Of a stretch of DNA of 5,251 bases, positions 1-5,251 are shown in pieces. Under the pieces are notes generated by a model that was not told where the DNA came from, made no database searches, and saw only the letters and a program-made list of their open reading frames with translations. The stretch comes from Prevotella sp. (GTDB lineage Bacteria > Bacteroidota > Bacteroidia > Bacteroidales > Dysgonomonadaceae). The DNA lies in the NCBI GenBank assembly GCA_031260865.1, contig JAISKQ010000027.1, positions 1 to 5,251 on the forward strand, given 5' to 3'. Position numbers and translations under genes: made by a program. Each line of letters opens with the position of its first letter. Within the stretch, counting starts at the first letter, position 1.

Positions 1-330
1 GATGAAATATCGCTTACCGGTGATTTTAAAGTCATTAATAAGTTTGAAGAAAAGATATATAACCCTGAACAAATCGGATTTGAACGTTGCGCGGAAATAG
101 ACCTGTACGGCGGAGCTACTCCGGAAGACGCGTCCAAAATTTTTGATAATGTGATTAATAATACCGCGTCCAAAGCGCAGAAAAATGCGGTTATCGTCAA
201 TGCGGCCACAGCTATTCAGACAATTAATCCGGCTATGTCGTTTGAAGACAGTATCGCTCAGGCGCGCGAAACGATTGACAGCGGACGCCTGAAAGGGACA
301 CTTTTAACGTTCCTTGATTTAAATACCTAA
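1..330 (+). CDS. trpD: Anthranilate phosphoribosyltransferase, C-terminal fragment (5' end outside window)
   Basis: TrpD is a cytoplasmic enzyme that transfers phosphoribosyl from PRPP to anthranilate, the second step from chorismate to tryptophan. Frame 1 is open from the first base to a TAA stop and encodes 109 residues, about the last third of a family that is usually about 330-350 residues long. The fragment opens with DEISLTG, the conserved segment whose Asp-Glu pair binds the second magnesium ion in characterised TrpD enzymes. It continues with a DLYGGATPEDA segment (residues 34-44) and the helix KAQKNAVIVNAA, both typical of the TrpD C-terminal domain. It ends in an ordinary family-like tail (GRLKGTLLTFLDLNT), so the gene is not truncated at this end. 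The rest of the trp pathway lies downstream, but trpC does not follow directly: three other genes intervene. Only 27 bases separate the stop from the next start. Confidence 0.95.
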   Translation, partial: DEISLTGDFKVINKFEEKIYNPEQIGFERCAEIDLYGGATPEDASKIFDNVINNTASKAQKNAVIVNAATAIQTINPAMSFEDSIAQARETIDSGRLKGTLLTFLDLNT

Positions 331-357
331 GGTAATTCTATTTAAAAACAAGCTTAA

Positions 358-936
358 ATGAAGAAAGTTCTAATCATCAACGGTCATCCCGATAGGGAAA
401 GTTTTTGTTTCGGTTTACACGAAAGATACAAAAAAGGGAGTTTGGAAAGCGGCAACGAAGTAAAGGAAATTATCCTTTCCGATATGGACTTCAACCCCAT
501 ATTGACGCATGGTTACCGCAAGCGGACAGAGTGGGAACCGGATTTACGGGAAGCATGGGATAAACTGCGGTGGGCGGAACATATCGTATGGATTTATCCT
601 ACATGGTGGGCTTCGCCGCCTGCCCTGCTGAAAGGATTTATCGAACGGTTATTCTTACCCGGATTCACGTTTGAATATCAGGAAAAATCCCCATTCCCAA
701 AAAAACTGCTTACAGGAAAAACTTCCGAGATTATAAGCACAATGGACTCTCCTGTATGGTATTATAAATGGATTGTAAAAGATATTGGCGGAAAAATGAT
801 ACGGAAGAATATCGGCGCTTTTTGTGGCATCAGGAACATTCGGACTACTTATCTGGCGGTAATAAAAACGTCAACGTCCCGACAACGGGAAAAATGGTTG
901 AATAAAGTGGAGAAATTAGGGTACATATTGAAATAA
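358..936 (+). CDS. Flavodoxin-fold NAD(P)H-dependent oxidoreductase (quinone reductase-like)
   Basis: This 192-residue protein is predicted to be a soluble FMN enzyme of the Flavodoxin_2 / NAD(P)H dehydrogenase (quinone) family, which transfers two electrons from NAD(P)H to quinones or related acceptors. The N-terminal beta strand and phosphate loop read MKKVLIINGHPDRESFC, the family's GHP-x-x-S-F pattern. YPTWWASPPALLKGFIERL (80-98) followed by FLPGFTF (99-105) is the second hallmark, near the flavin and dimer interface. TMDSPVWYYKWI and the closing QREKWL helix also fit. The length is normal for the family and no key motif is missing. The ATG at 358 begins exactly at the conserved beta strand, so this start is secure although no Shine-Dalgarno is visible. 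The gene lies 27 bases after trpD with no terminator between, so it is probably co-transcribed with it. The true substrate cannot be read from the sequence; a link to tryptophan metabolism would be inference from position only. Confidence 0.88.
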   Translation: MKKVLIINGHPDRESFCFGLHERYKKGSLESGNEVKEIILSDMDFNPILTHGYRKRTEWEPDLREAWDKLRWAEHIVWIYPTWWASPPALLKGFIERLFLPGFTFEYQEKSPFPKKLLTGKTSEIISTMDSPVWYYKWIVKDIGGKMIRKNIGAFCGIRNIRTTYLAVIKTSTSRQREKWLNKVEKLGYILK

Positions 937-970
937 TATTTCGGATATTTGTATGTGAAAGTCGGAACAT

Positions 971-997
971 AGATATATCTGATTTAATTATAATTAA
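971..997. repeat. Two adjacent AT-rich palindromes in the gap before the membrane-protein gene
   Basis: The 121-base gap at 937-1057 holds a perfect 10-base palindrome, AGATATATCT (971-980), and a perfect 14-base palindrome, TTAATTATAATTAA (984-997). Neither is GC-rich or followed by a clean T-run, so they do not look like an intrinsic terminator. They could be a protein-binding site or chance in AT-rich DNA. A weak -7-like element, GATATTTG (944-951), lies just upstream and differs from TAnnTTTG at one fixed position, without a clear partner -33 element. An internal promoter here is possible but not demonstrated. Confidence 0.3.
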
Positions 998-1057
998 GAA
1001 CAATCGGTTTTTCGTGATAATAACATATTTTACTCACACAAATTAAACTTTACGATT

Positions 1058-1600
1058 ATGAACTGGAGTACAGAATTACCTTTTATTCTTAATGGCGTTG
1101 ATGGCGACTTAAAAATCGTATATACACCCTTGATTCAGAAGTTTTATCAGAACGGACGCGAAGTCAAAAAAAGCGGCTCGGGGTTTGGCGGACAAAAGTA
1201 TAAATTAGAAACCACTGATGGCGGCGACAATACAGCCACAGTGAAAAGCAACCTGAAAAATGGAAAGCAGATTGTATTCAGAGGCGAAACAATCAATTTG
1301 GAAACCTCGCTAAGCGGCTTGACCACAGCACTATCGGTTTTGCCTTTTGTTTCTATCGCGTTGGCGGCTATTTTATTCGTATCCGGTCTGGGAGTAATCG
1401 GCGCGGCTTTGCTGGGCGCCACCGGGGCATTGGGCATGTTGACGACGGCGAACGCGTTACGCCAAGAAAAAGACCTGACGAAACAAGTTCTATATAGTGT
1501 TGTTATATCTTTGGTGAGCGCGGTCGTATTTGTCGCGCTGCTCATGATATTGTCCCTGATTTTTGGAACTATCTTCGGAATAGCGTTTTCATTATCATAA
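1058..1600 (+). CDS. Uncharacterised membrane protein with a soluble N-terminal domain
   Basis: I do not recognise this 180-residue protein. Residues 1-85 are polar and rich in short alternating segments (DLKIVYTPLIQKFYQNGREV, QKYKLETTDGGDNTATV, KQIVFRGETINL), suggesting a small beta-rich domain. A long hydrophobic Gly/Ala-rich stretch follows at about 92-128, enough for one long or two short membrane helices. A charged loop, LRQEKDLTKQ (134-143), comes next, then a second hydrophobic block at about 144-178 that runs almost to the C-terminus. There is no signal peptide; the N-terminal domain probably faces the cytoplasm, but this is inferred. The ATG at 1058 is the first good start and has an A/T-rich leader with no Shine-Dalgarno. 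Its stop lies only 9 bases before the transporter start, in the same reading frame, so the two are likely expressed together. A longer opposite-strand open frame covers this gene but looks spurious. Confidence 0.7.
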   Translation: MNWSTELPFILNGVDGDLKIVYTPLIQKFYQNGREVKKSGSGFGGQKYKLETTDGGDNTATVKSNLKNGKQIVFRGETINLETSLSGLTTALSVLPFVSIALAAILFVSGLGVIGAALLGATGALGMLTTANALRQEKDLTKQVLYSVVISLVSAVVFVALLMILSLIFGTIFGIAFSLS

Positions 1601-1609
1601 AAATTAAAA

Positions 1610-2818
1610 TTGGATAAAATTAATTCATCAATAGCATCAAAAGGACGAATACGGTTAGCCATATTTTGCCTGTATTTTTGCACAGGTATCTGTTTTTCGA
1701 GTTGGGCTAGCCGTATTCCTGATATAAAAAACACATTGGGATTAGGCGATGCCGCATGGGGTACTATCTTACTGATGATTCCCATCGGACAAGTTTGCGG
1801 AATGACTATATCAGGTTTGCTCATTTCAAAGGTGGGCAGTAAACGTATTCTGCCTCTGGCGCTCATTGGTTATGTCCTGTCGCTTTTGTTTATCGGTGTA
1901 TCCTCTACCGAATACGCCTTGATAATAAGCCTGATCATCTTCGGATTTTTCGGTAATTTCTGTAATATATCCATAAACACACAAGCCGTAGGACTGGAAG
2001 CCGTCTATGGCAAACCCATCATGGCGTCGTTTCATGGAGGTTGGAGCCTTGCCGGATTGACGGGCGCGTCCATCGGGTTACTGATGGCTTCACTAAAATT
2101 CAAACCGATTTATCACTTTTGTATTATAGGGCTTCTTGTTTTAATAACCATCTATATAAACACGCGTTATCTGCGGCCTGACCTTAAGAAAAAGAAAGAT
2201 CCGGCGGATATATCAGCCAAGAAAAAGAATAAACCGGAGAAATTCCTGTTCCTACTGGGTATTGTCGCGTTTTGCGGAATGGCGGCGGAAGGAGCGATGT
2301 CAGACTGGAGCGGACTGTATCTGATAGATGTGGTAGGCACGCCAAAACATTTAGCGCCGATAGGATTAGCCGCTTATATGGTAACAATGGCATCCGGACG
2401 GTTTATCATTGATAAAGCCACACAGAAATGGGGGCGGAGACGCGTCATTCAGGCAGGGGGAACGCTCATTGCCGCGGGGCTGTTCTCCGCGGTTGCTTTC
2501 CCTCACTTTATAACGGTGATTATCTCATTTATGGTAATCGGTTTCGGTACGGCGGGTATTGTTCCTACCATATACAGCGTTGCCGGACAGAAAACAAAAA
2601 TATCGACAAGCATCGCGCTTACCATCGTTTCCAGCGTCAGCTTCCTCGGATTCCTGATGGGACCACCCCTGATCGGATATATATCCAGTATCACCAACCT
2701 GCGGTATTCTTATGCCCTGATCGGTTTGTTCGGAATATGTATCGTAGCTCTGGCGTCCATCATAAAAGTATTTAAAGAAAATGAACCGAAAAAAATAGAC
2801 AAAACGAAAAATGTATGA
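1610..2818 (+). CDS. MFS transporter, YbjJ-like family, TTG start
   Basis: This 402-residue inner-membrane protein is predicted to be a major facilitator superfamily permease with about 12 membrane helices. TM1 carries SSWASRIPDIK (30-40), and the first half later has NTQAVGLEAVYG followed by SFHGGWSLAGLTGA, both resembling the YbjJ-like branch. Motif-A-like cytoplasmic loops occur in both halves (KVGSKRIL, 74-81; KWGRRRVI). A lysine-rich cytoplasmic linker at about 189-212 separates the halves, and the second half contains EGAMSDWSGLYL. The length matches the family. The substrate is unknown; E. coli YbjJ itself is poorly characterised. The start is unusual: an in-frame TAA at 1598-1600 closes the frame upstream, the first in-frame ATG is residue 56, beyond TM1, and the only sensible start is TTG at 1610, giving a normal short cytoplasmic tail. 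The stop TGA overlaps the trpC start (ATGA), suggesting translational coupling to tryptophan synthesis. Confidence 0.88.
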   Translation: MDKINSSIASKGRIRLAIFCLYFCTGICFSSWASRIPDIKNTLGLGDAAWGTILLMIPIGQVCGMTISGLLISKVGSKRILPLALIGYVLSLLFIGVSSTEYALIISLIIFGFFGNFCNISINTQAVGLEAVYGKPIMASFHGGWSLAGLTGASIGLLMASLKFKPIYHFCIIGLLVLITIYINTRYLRPDLKKKKDPADISAKKKNKPEKFLFLLGIVAFCGMAAEGAMSDWSGLYLIDVVGTPKHLAPIGLAAYMVTMASGRFIIDKATQKWGRRRVIQAGGTLIAAGLFSAVAFPHFITVIISFMVIGFGTAGIVPTIYSVAGQKTKISTSIALTIVSSVSFLGFLMGPPLIGYISSITNLRYSYALIGLFGICIVALASIIKVFKENEPKKIDKTKNV

Positions 2819-3597
2819 CAAACATTTTGGACAAAATAATAGCCAATAAGAGAATTGAAGTAGAACGACAAAAGAATATCAATCCTCGTTCCGAACTGGA
2901 AAAACAAATCCTGAATGTTTCTTCTCCGATATCATTCCGAGAGGCATTAAAAAATTCCCAAACGGGTATTATCTCGGAATTTAAACGTCGGTCTCCATCC
3001 CGCGACTGGATTTTTAAGGACGCGAAAGTGGAGGATATTATTCCTCTCTATTCTAAAAACGGGGCAAGCGCCATATCCGTGCTTACCGATATGGATTTTT
3101 TCGGGGGAAGCCTGAATGACTTGAAATTAGCCCGTAGTTTAACAACAACGCCCCTGCTGCGGAAAGATTTTGTAATAGATGAATATCAATTATACCAAGC
3201 CGCGTCAGCGGGAGCCGACGCGATATTACTTATCGCCTCCGCGCTGACGGTTGATGAGACTAAACGCTTTGCCGCAAAGGCTAAGGAACTGGGATTAGAC
3301 GTTTTGCTCGAAATACATAACGAACACGAACTTCATCATATCAACGAGAAAGTGGATGTGGTAGGAGTAAACAACCGCAATCTGGGTACTTTTGTTACCG
3401 ATGTACAAGTATCTTTCGATTTGGCGGACAAAATACCCGATGATTTTGTGAAAATATCGGAAAGCGGCATATCCAAGCCTCAAACAGTCATCGACCTGCG
3501 GCAAGCGGGGTATAAAGGCTTCCTCATGGGCGAGAACTTTATGAAGACGGGCAATCCGGGTAAAGCCTTGGATGAATTTATAAAGCAACTTGGATGA
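2815..3597 (+). CDS. trpC: Indole-3-glycerol phosphate synthase
   Basis: TrpC closes the indole ring by decarboxylating and cyclising CdRP to indole-3-glycerol phosphate in the cytoplasm. The 260-residue protein is a normal-length monofunctional TIM barrel, not fused to TrpF. By comparison with the Sulfolobus enzyme, the catalytic and binding residues are all visible: E55 and K57 in ISEFKRRSPS (53-62), the general acid K117 in LLRKDF, E166 in LLEIHN, N187 in GVNNRNL, and E216-S217 in ISESGIS. The phosphate-binding end GFLMGENFMK (235-244) is intact. One small departure is SRDW (62-65), where many bacterial relatives have SKG. The ATG overlaps the transporter stop by 4 bases, and the TGA stop overlaps the trpF start by 4 bases, so translation of all three is probably coupled. 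The start directly precedes the usual N-terminal helix (ILDKIIANKRIEVERQK). Confidence 0.97.
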   Translation: MTNILDKIIANKRIEVERQKNINPRSELEKQILNVSSPISFREALKNSQTGIISEFKRRSPSRDWIFKDAKVEDIIPLYSKNGASAISVLTDMDFFGGSLNDLKLARSLTTTPLLRKDFVIDEYQLYQAASAGADAILLIASALTVDETKRFAAKAKELGLDVLLEIHNEHELHHINEKVDVVGVNNRNLGTFVTDVQVSFDLADKIPDDFVKISESGISKPQTVIDLRQAGYKGFLMGENFMKTGNPGKALDEFIKQLG

Positions 3598-4214
3598 AGA
3601 TAAAAGTGTGCGGGATGAAATATCCCGATAATATAAAGGATTTATTCAATCTCCCCATCGATTTTATGGGGATGATATTTTATGATAAATCGCCCCGGTT
3701 TGCCGGAAAGCAGGATTTATCCGATTTATCGGAATTACGCCGGAAGATAGGACGAGTAGGCGTTTTCGTCAACGCTGATTTGGATTACATCATCGAGAAA
3801 ACAAATCGGTATGGTCTCGATATTATTCAACTGCATGGAAATGAATCCCCTGAATTTTGCAAAAGGCTCAACGAAACAATGCCCATTATCAAAGCATTCA
3901 GTATAGGCGAAGCATCCGATTTTGAACAAACCGAAAAATATGAAGGCTTATGGGGCTACTTCCTTTTCGATACCAAAACACCCCGATACGGAGGCTCAGG
4001 TCAGAAGTTCGACTGGAATATACTGAACGCTTACGAAGGGGATATACCGTTCTTCCTCAGTGGGGGCATATCGATAGATGACGCGGATAAAATAAAAGAA
4101 ATACAACACCCTAAATTCCACGGTATAGACCTGAACAGCAAGTTTGAGACAGAACCGGGACTAAAAGATATAGAATTACTGAAACAATTTATAAAGCGAC
4201 TAAACGATGAATAG
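3594..4214 (+). CDS. trpF: Phosphoribosylanthranilate isomerase
   Basis: TrpF performs the Amadori rearrangement of N-(5'-phosphoribosyl)anthranilate to CdRP, between the TrpD and TrpC steps. The 206-residue protein is a typical stand-alone TIM barrel. The catalytic cysteine is C6 in KIKVCGM and the catalytic aspartate is D125 in [13 protein letters not shown] (123-135). SPRF (32-35), GVFVNA (55-60), QLHGNE (78-83), the phosphate-binding LSGGI (154-158), and [10 protein letters not shown] (175-184) are all present, matching the family's SPR, QLHG and GVDVNSRFE patterns. No key residue is missing. The start is fixed by the 4-base ATGA overlap with trpC and by the motif KVCGM lying at the very N-terminus. 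The 3' end overlaps trpA by 8 bases. Confidence 0.97.
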   Translation: MKIKVCGMKYPDNIKDLFNLPIDFMGMIFYDKSPRFAGKQDLSDLSELRRKIGRVGVFVNADLDYIIEKTNRYGLDIIQLHGNESPEFCKRLNETMPIIKAFSIGEASDFEQTEKYEGLWGYFLFDTKTPRYGGSGQKFDWNILNAYEGDIPFFLSGGISIDDADKIKEIQHPKFHGIDLNSKFETEPGLKDIELLKQFIKRLNDE

Positions 4215-4980
4215 AATAAAACAATTGTTTGAAAACAAACGAAATAACATACTTTCCATCTATTTTACAGCCGGATTTCCCCAGTTGAATGATACCTGCG
4301 ACGTGATACGAGAGTTACAGGCAAACGGCATAGACCTGATAGAAATAGGGATTCCTTTTTCCGACCCGATGGCAGACGGACCAACCATTCAGGAAAGCGG
4401 CACACTGGCTTTACGCAATGGGATGACCTTGAAAATCTTATTCGACCAGTTGAAAAATATCCGCGAAGATGTTACCGTCCCTCTGATTATGATGGGATAC
4501 CTGAATCCGATTATGCAATATGGATTTGAAAATTTTTGTAGGCAATGTAAAGAAACCGGTATAGACGGCGCGATTATTCCCGACCTGCCGTTCAACGACT
4601 ACATCACTGATTACAAGCAGATAGCCGATAGATATGATATAAAAATCATCATGCTGATTACGCCCGAAACTTCGGATGAACGCGTCCGCCTGATAGATGA
4701 ACATACCGACGGATTTATATACATGGTTTCTTCCGCTTCGACTACCGGCGCGCAGAAAAGTTTCGATGATAAAAAGCAAGCGTATTTCCGCAAGATAAAC
4801 GGAATGAACTTGCATAACCCTCGCCTGATAGGATTTGGAATTTCCAACAAGGCGACCCTTGACGCCGCGCGGGAAAACGCGAGCGGAGCGATTATAGGCA
4901 GTAAATTCATCACCTTGCTCAAGGAACGCACGAATGTAAAAGATGCCGTAAAAGCTTTAAAAGAGACCTTGGATAAGTAG
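4207..4980 (+). CDS. trpA: Tryptophan synthase alpha subunit
   Basis: TrpA cleaves indole-3-glycerol phosphate to indole and glyceraldehyde 3-phosphate; indole is channelled to TrpB (not in the window) within the alpha2-beta2 complex. The 257-residue protein has normal length. Both catalytic acids are visible: E46 in [12 protein letters not shown] and D57 in MADGPTIQ, equivalent to Salmonella E49 and D60. IYFTAGFP (18-25), LMMGYLNP-type sequence (IMMGYLNPI), GAIIPDLPF, and the mobile loop [10 protein letters not shown] are all present. The C-terminal phosphate site reads GFGIS followed by GAIIGSKF. The ATG lies inside the trpF stop region (8-base overlap, ATGAATAG), so it is probably translationally coupled. 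This is the last trp gene here; the next gene begins 85 bases later behind its own promoter. No clear intrinsic terminator follows the TAG stop. Confidence 0.97.
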   Translation: MNRIKQLFENKRNNILSIYFTAGFPQLNDTCDVIRELQANGIDLIEIGIPFSDPMADGPTIQESGTLALRNGMTLKILFDQLKNIREDVTVPLIMMGYLNPIMQYGFENFCRQCKETGIDGAIIPDLPFNDYITDYKQIADRYDIKIIMLITPETSDERVRLIDEHTDGFIYMVSSASTTGAQKSFDDKKQAYFRKINGMNLHNPRLIGFGISNKATLDAARENASGAIIGSKFITLLKERTNVKDAVKALKETLDK

Positions 4981-4997
4981 TCAGACTATATAAATAG

Positions 4998-5044
4998 AAC
5001 TTTAAAGTTGACAACAAAGATTGTATCTTTGCCTGTGATTCACA
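4998..5044. repeat. Cluster of three perfect palindromes around the promoter
   Basis: Three inverted repeats lie within 47 bases: AACTTTAAAGTT (4998-5009, 12 bases, no spacer), CAAAGAT-TGT-ATCTTTG (5015-5031, 7-base arms), and TGTGA-T-TCACA (5034-5044, 5-base arms). The middle one overlaps the -7 box and the third covers the predicted transcription start, positions suited to an operator. None is followed by a T-run, so a terminator role is unlikely. They could instead be chance in AT-rich DNA. Which protein, if any, binds is unknown. Confidence 0.4.
5001..5031 (+). promoter_or_regulatory. Bacteroidota-type promoter for the downstream gene
   Basis: TATCTTTG at 5024-5031 matches the Bacteroidota -7 consensus TAnnTTTG exactly. 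The upstream element is less certain. TTTA at 5001-5004 sits 19 bases ahead, the usual spacing for a -33 TTTG box, with one mismatch. TTG at 5008-5010 is a closer but short-spaced alternative. The predicted transcript would begin near 5037-5040 and leave a leader of roughly 26-30 bases before the ATG at 5066. This placement suggests the downstream gene is not simply part of the trp operon. Confidence 0.6.
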
Positions 5045-5065
5045 ACACAATTTATTATCGCGACA

Positions 5066-5251
5066 ATGTCAAAAATAAAAGAATACATAAAGCAATTTAG
5101 TAAATTTATTTACAAATATAAATTTACCATATCGGTTTTAGCATATATCGGATTGGTTGCTTTCCTTCCTATCAATATGAAGCCGAGCTTACCAATGGCG
5201 TTGCATGTCATATCATTCCTTTTCCTACTGAATATTTTATCCAAAACGAAA
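5066..5251 (+). CDS. Small membrane protein of unknown function, N-terminal fragment (3' end outside window)
   Basis: An open frame of 62 codons runs from an ATG to the window edge without a stop. I do not recognise the family. The first 19 residues are basic and aromatic (KQFSKFIYKYK), followed by a hydrophobic helix FTISVLAYIGLVAFLP (20-35), a short polar turn with Asn and Lys, and a second hydrophobic stretch at about 44-58 (MALHVISFLFLLNIL). The positive-inside pattern suggests a cytoplasmic N-terminus and a two-helix hairpin so far. The start is supported by a consensus -7 promoter box about 35 bases upstream and by the absence of another good start; no Shine-Dalgarno is visible, as is usual in this phylum. 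The basic start plus single early helix faintly recalls DivIC/FtsB proteins, but the expected coiled coil does not follow. Confidence 0.6.
   Translation, partial: MSKIKEYIKQFSKFIYKYKFTISVLAYIGLVAFLPINMKPSLPMALHVISFLFLLNILSKTK

Noticed and set aside
1147..1866. 239-residue open frame on the minus strand
   Set aside because: It is longer than the opposing 180-residue gene, but it lies antisense to that gene and to clearly conserved MFS codons. Its translation shows no domain, no coherent hydrophobic pattern and no family motif, so it is a shadow frame.
2428..2775. 115-residue + strand frame inside the MFS gene
   Set aside because: It is fully contained in the well-supported permease in another frame, and its Arg/His/Cys-rich low-order composition is typical of an out-of-frame translation.
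1058..2818. Single gene split by a stop codon (membrane protein plus permease)
   Set aside because: The two frames are the same, but the permease matches its family's usual full length from 1610 onward, so the upstream protein is more likely a separate gene.
331..2818. Mobile element carrying the three inserted genes
   Set aside because: I see no transposase, integrase, terminal inverted repeat, target duplication or tRNA site at either edge, and codon use looks like that of the trp genes.
4438..4815. 125-residue minus-strand frame within trpA
   Set aside because: It is antisense to conserved TrpA motifs and resembles no protein family, so it is treated as a shadow.
4998..5031. Intrinsic terminator after trpA
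   Set aside because: The hairpins are AT-rich and short, and no T-run follows the arms. Overlap with a consensus -7 box makes a promoter or operator role more likely.
5066..5251. DivIC/FtsB-like septum protein
   Set aside because: The basic start and first helix look similar, but the expected coiled coil is missing; a second hydrophobic stretch follows. A frame shift to another frame near 5172 does not reveal a coiled coil either.

Overview
The window most likely comes from a Bacteroidota (Bacteroidales-type) chromosome of moderate GC. Three things point there. The downstream trp gene order is trpD…trpC-trpF-trpA. Translation starts lie in A-rich leaders with no clear Shine-Dalgarno sequence. 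The one convincing promoter, near position 5024, carries the Bacteroidota -7 consensus TAnnTTTG. All genes are on the + strand.

Layout: (1) 1-330 is the 3' end of trpD. (2) 358-2818 holds three genes not normally part of tryptophan synthesis: a flavodoxin-fold NAD(P)H oxidoreductase, a 180-residue membrane protein I do not recognise, and a YbjJ-like MFS transporter that starts with TTG. (3) 2815-4980 is trpC-trpF-trpA, packed with overlaps of 4 and 8 bases and also overlapping the transporter by 4 bases. (4) 4981-5065 is a short intergenic region with a promoter and three short palindromes. (5) 5066 to the window end is the start of a small membrane protein of unknown function.

How the genes work together: TrpD attaches phosphoribosyl to anthranilate, TrpF isomerises the product, TrpC closes the indole ring, and TrpA releases indole from indole-3-glycerol phosphate for TrpB (outside the window). 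All catalytic residues checked in TrpC, TrpF and TrpA are present, so the pathway looks functional. The main oddity is the three-gene interruption between trpD and trpC. The transporter stop overlaps the trpC start, so the inserted genes are probably co-expressed with the trp genes. Whether they serve tryptophan metabolism or are passengers cannot be decided from the sequence. I found no tRNA, rRNA, CRISPR array, insertion sequence or convincing intrinsic terminator.
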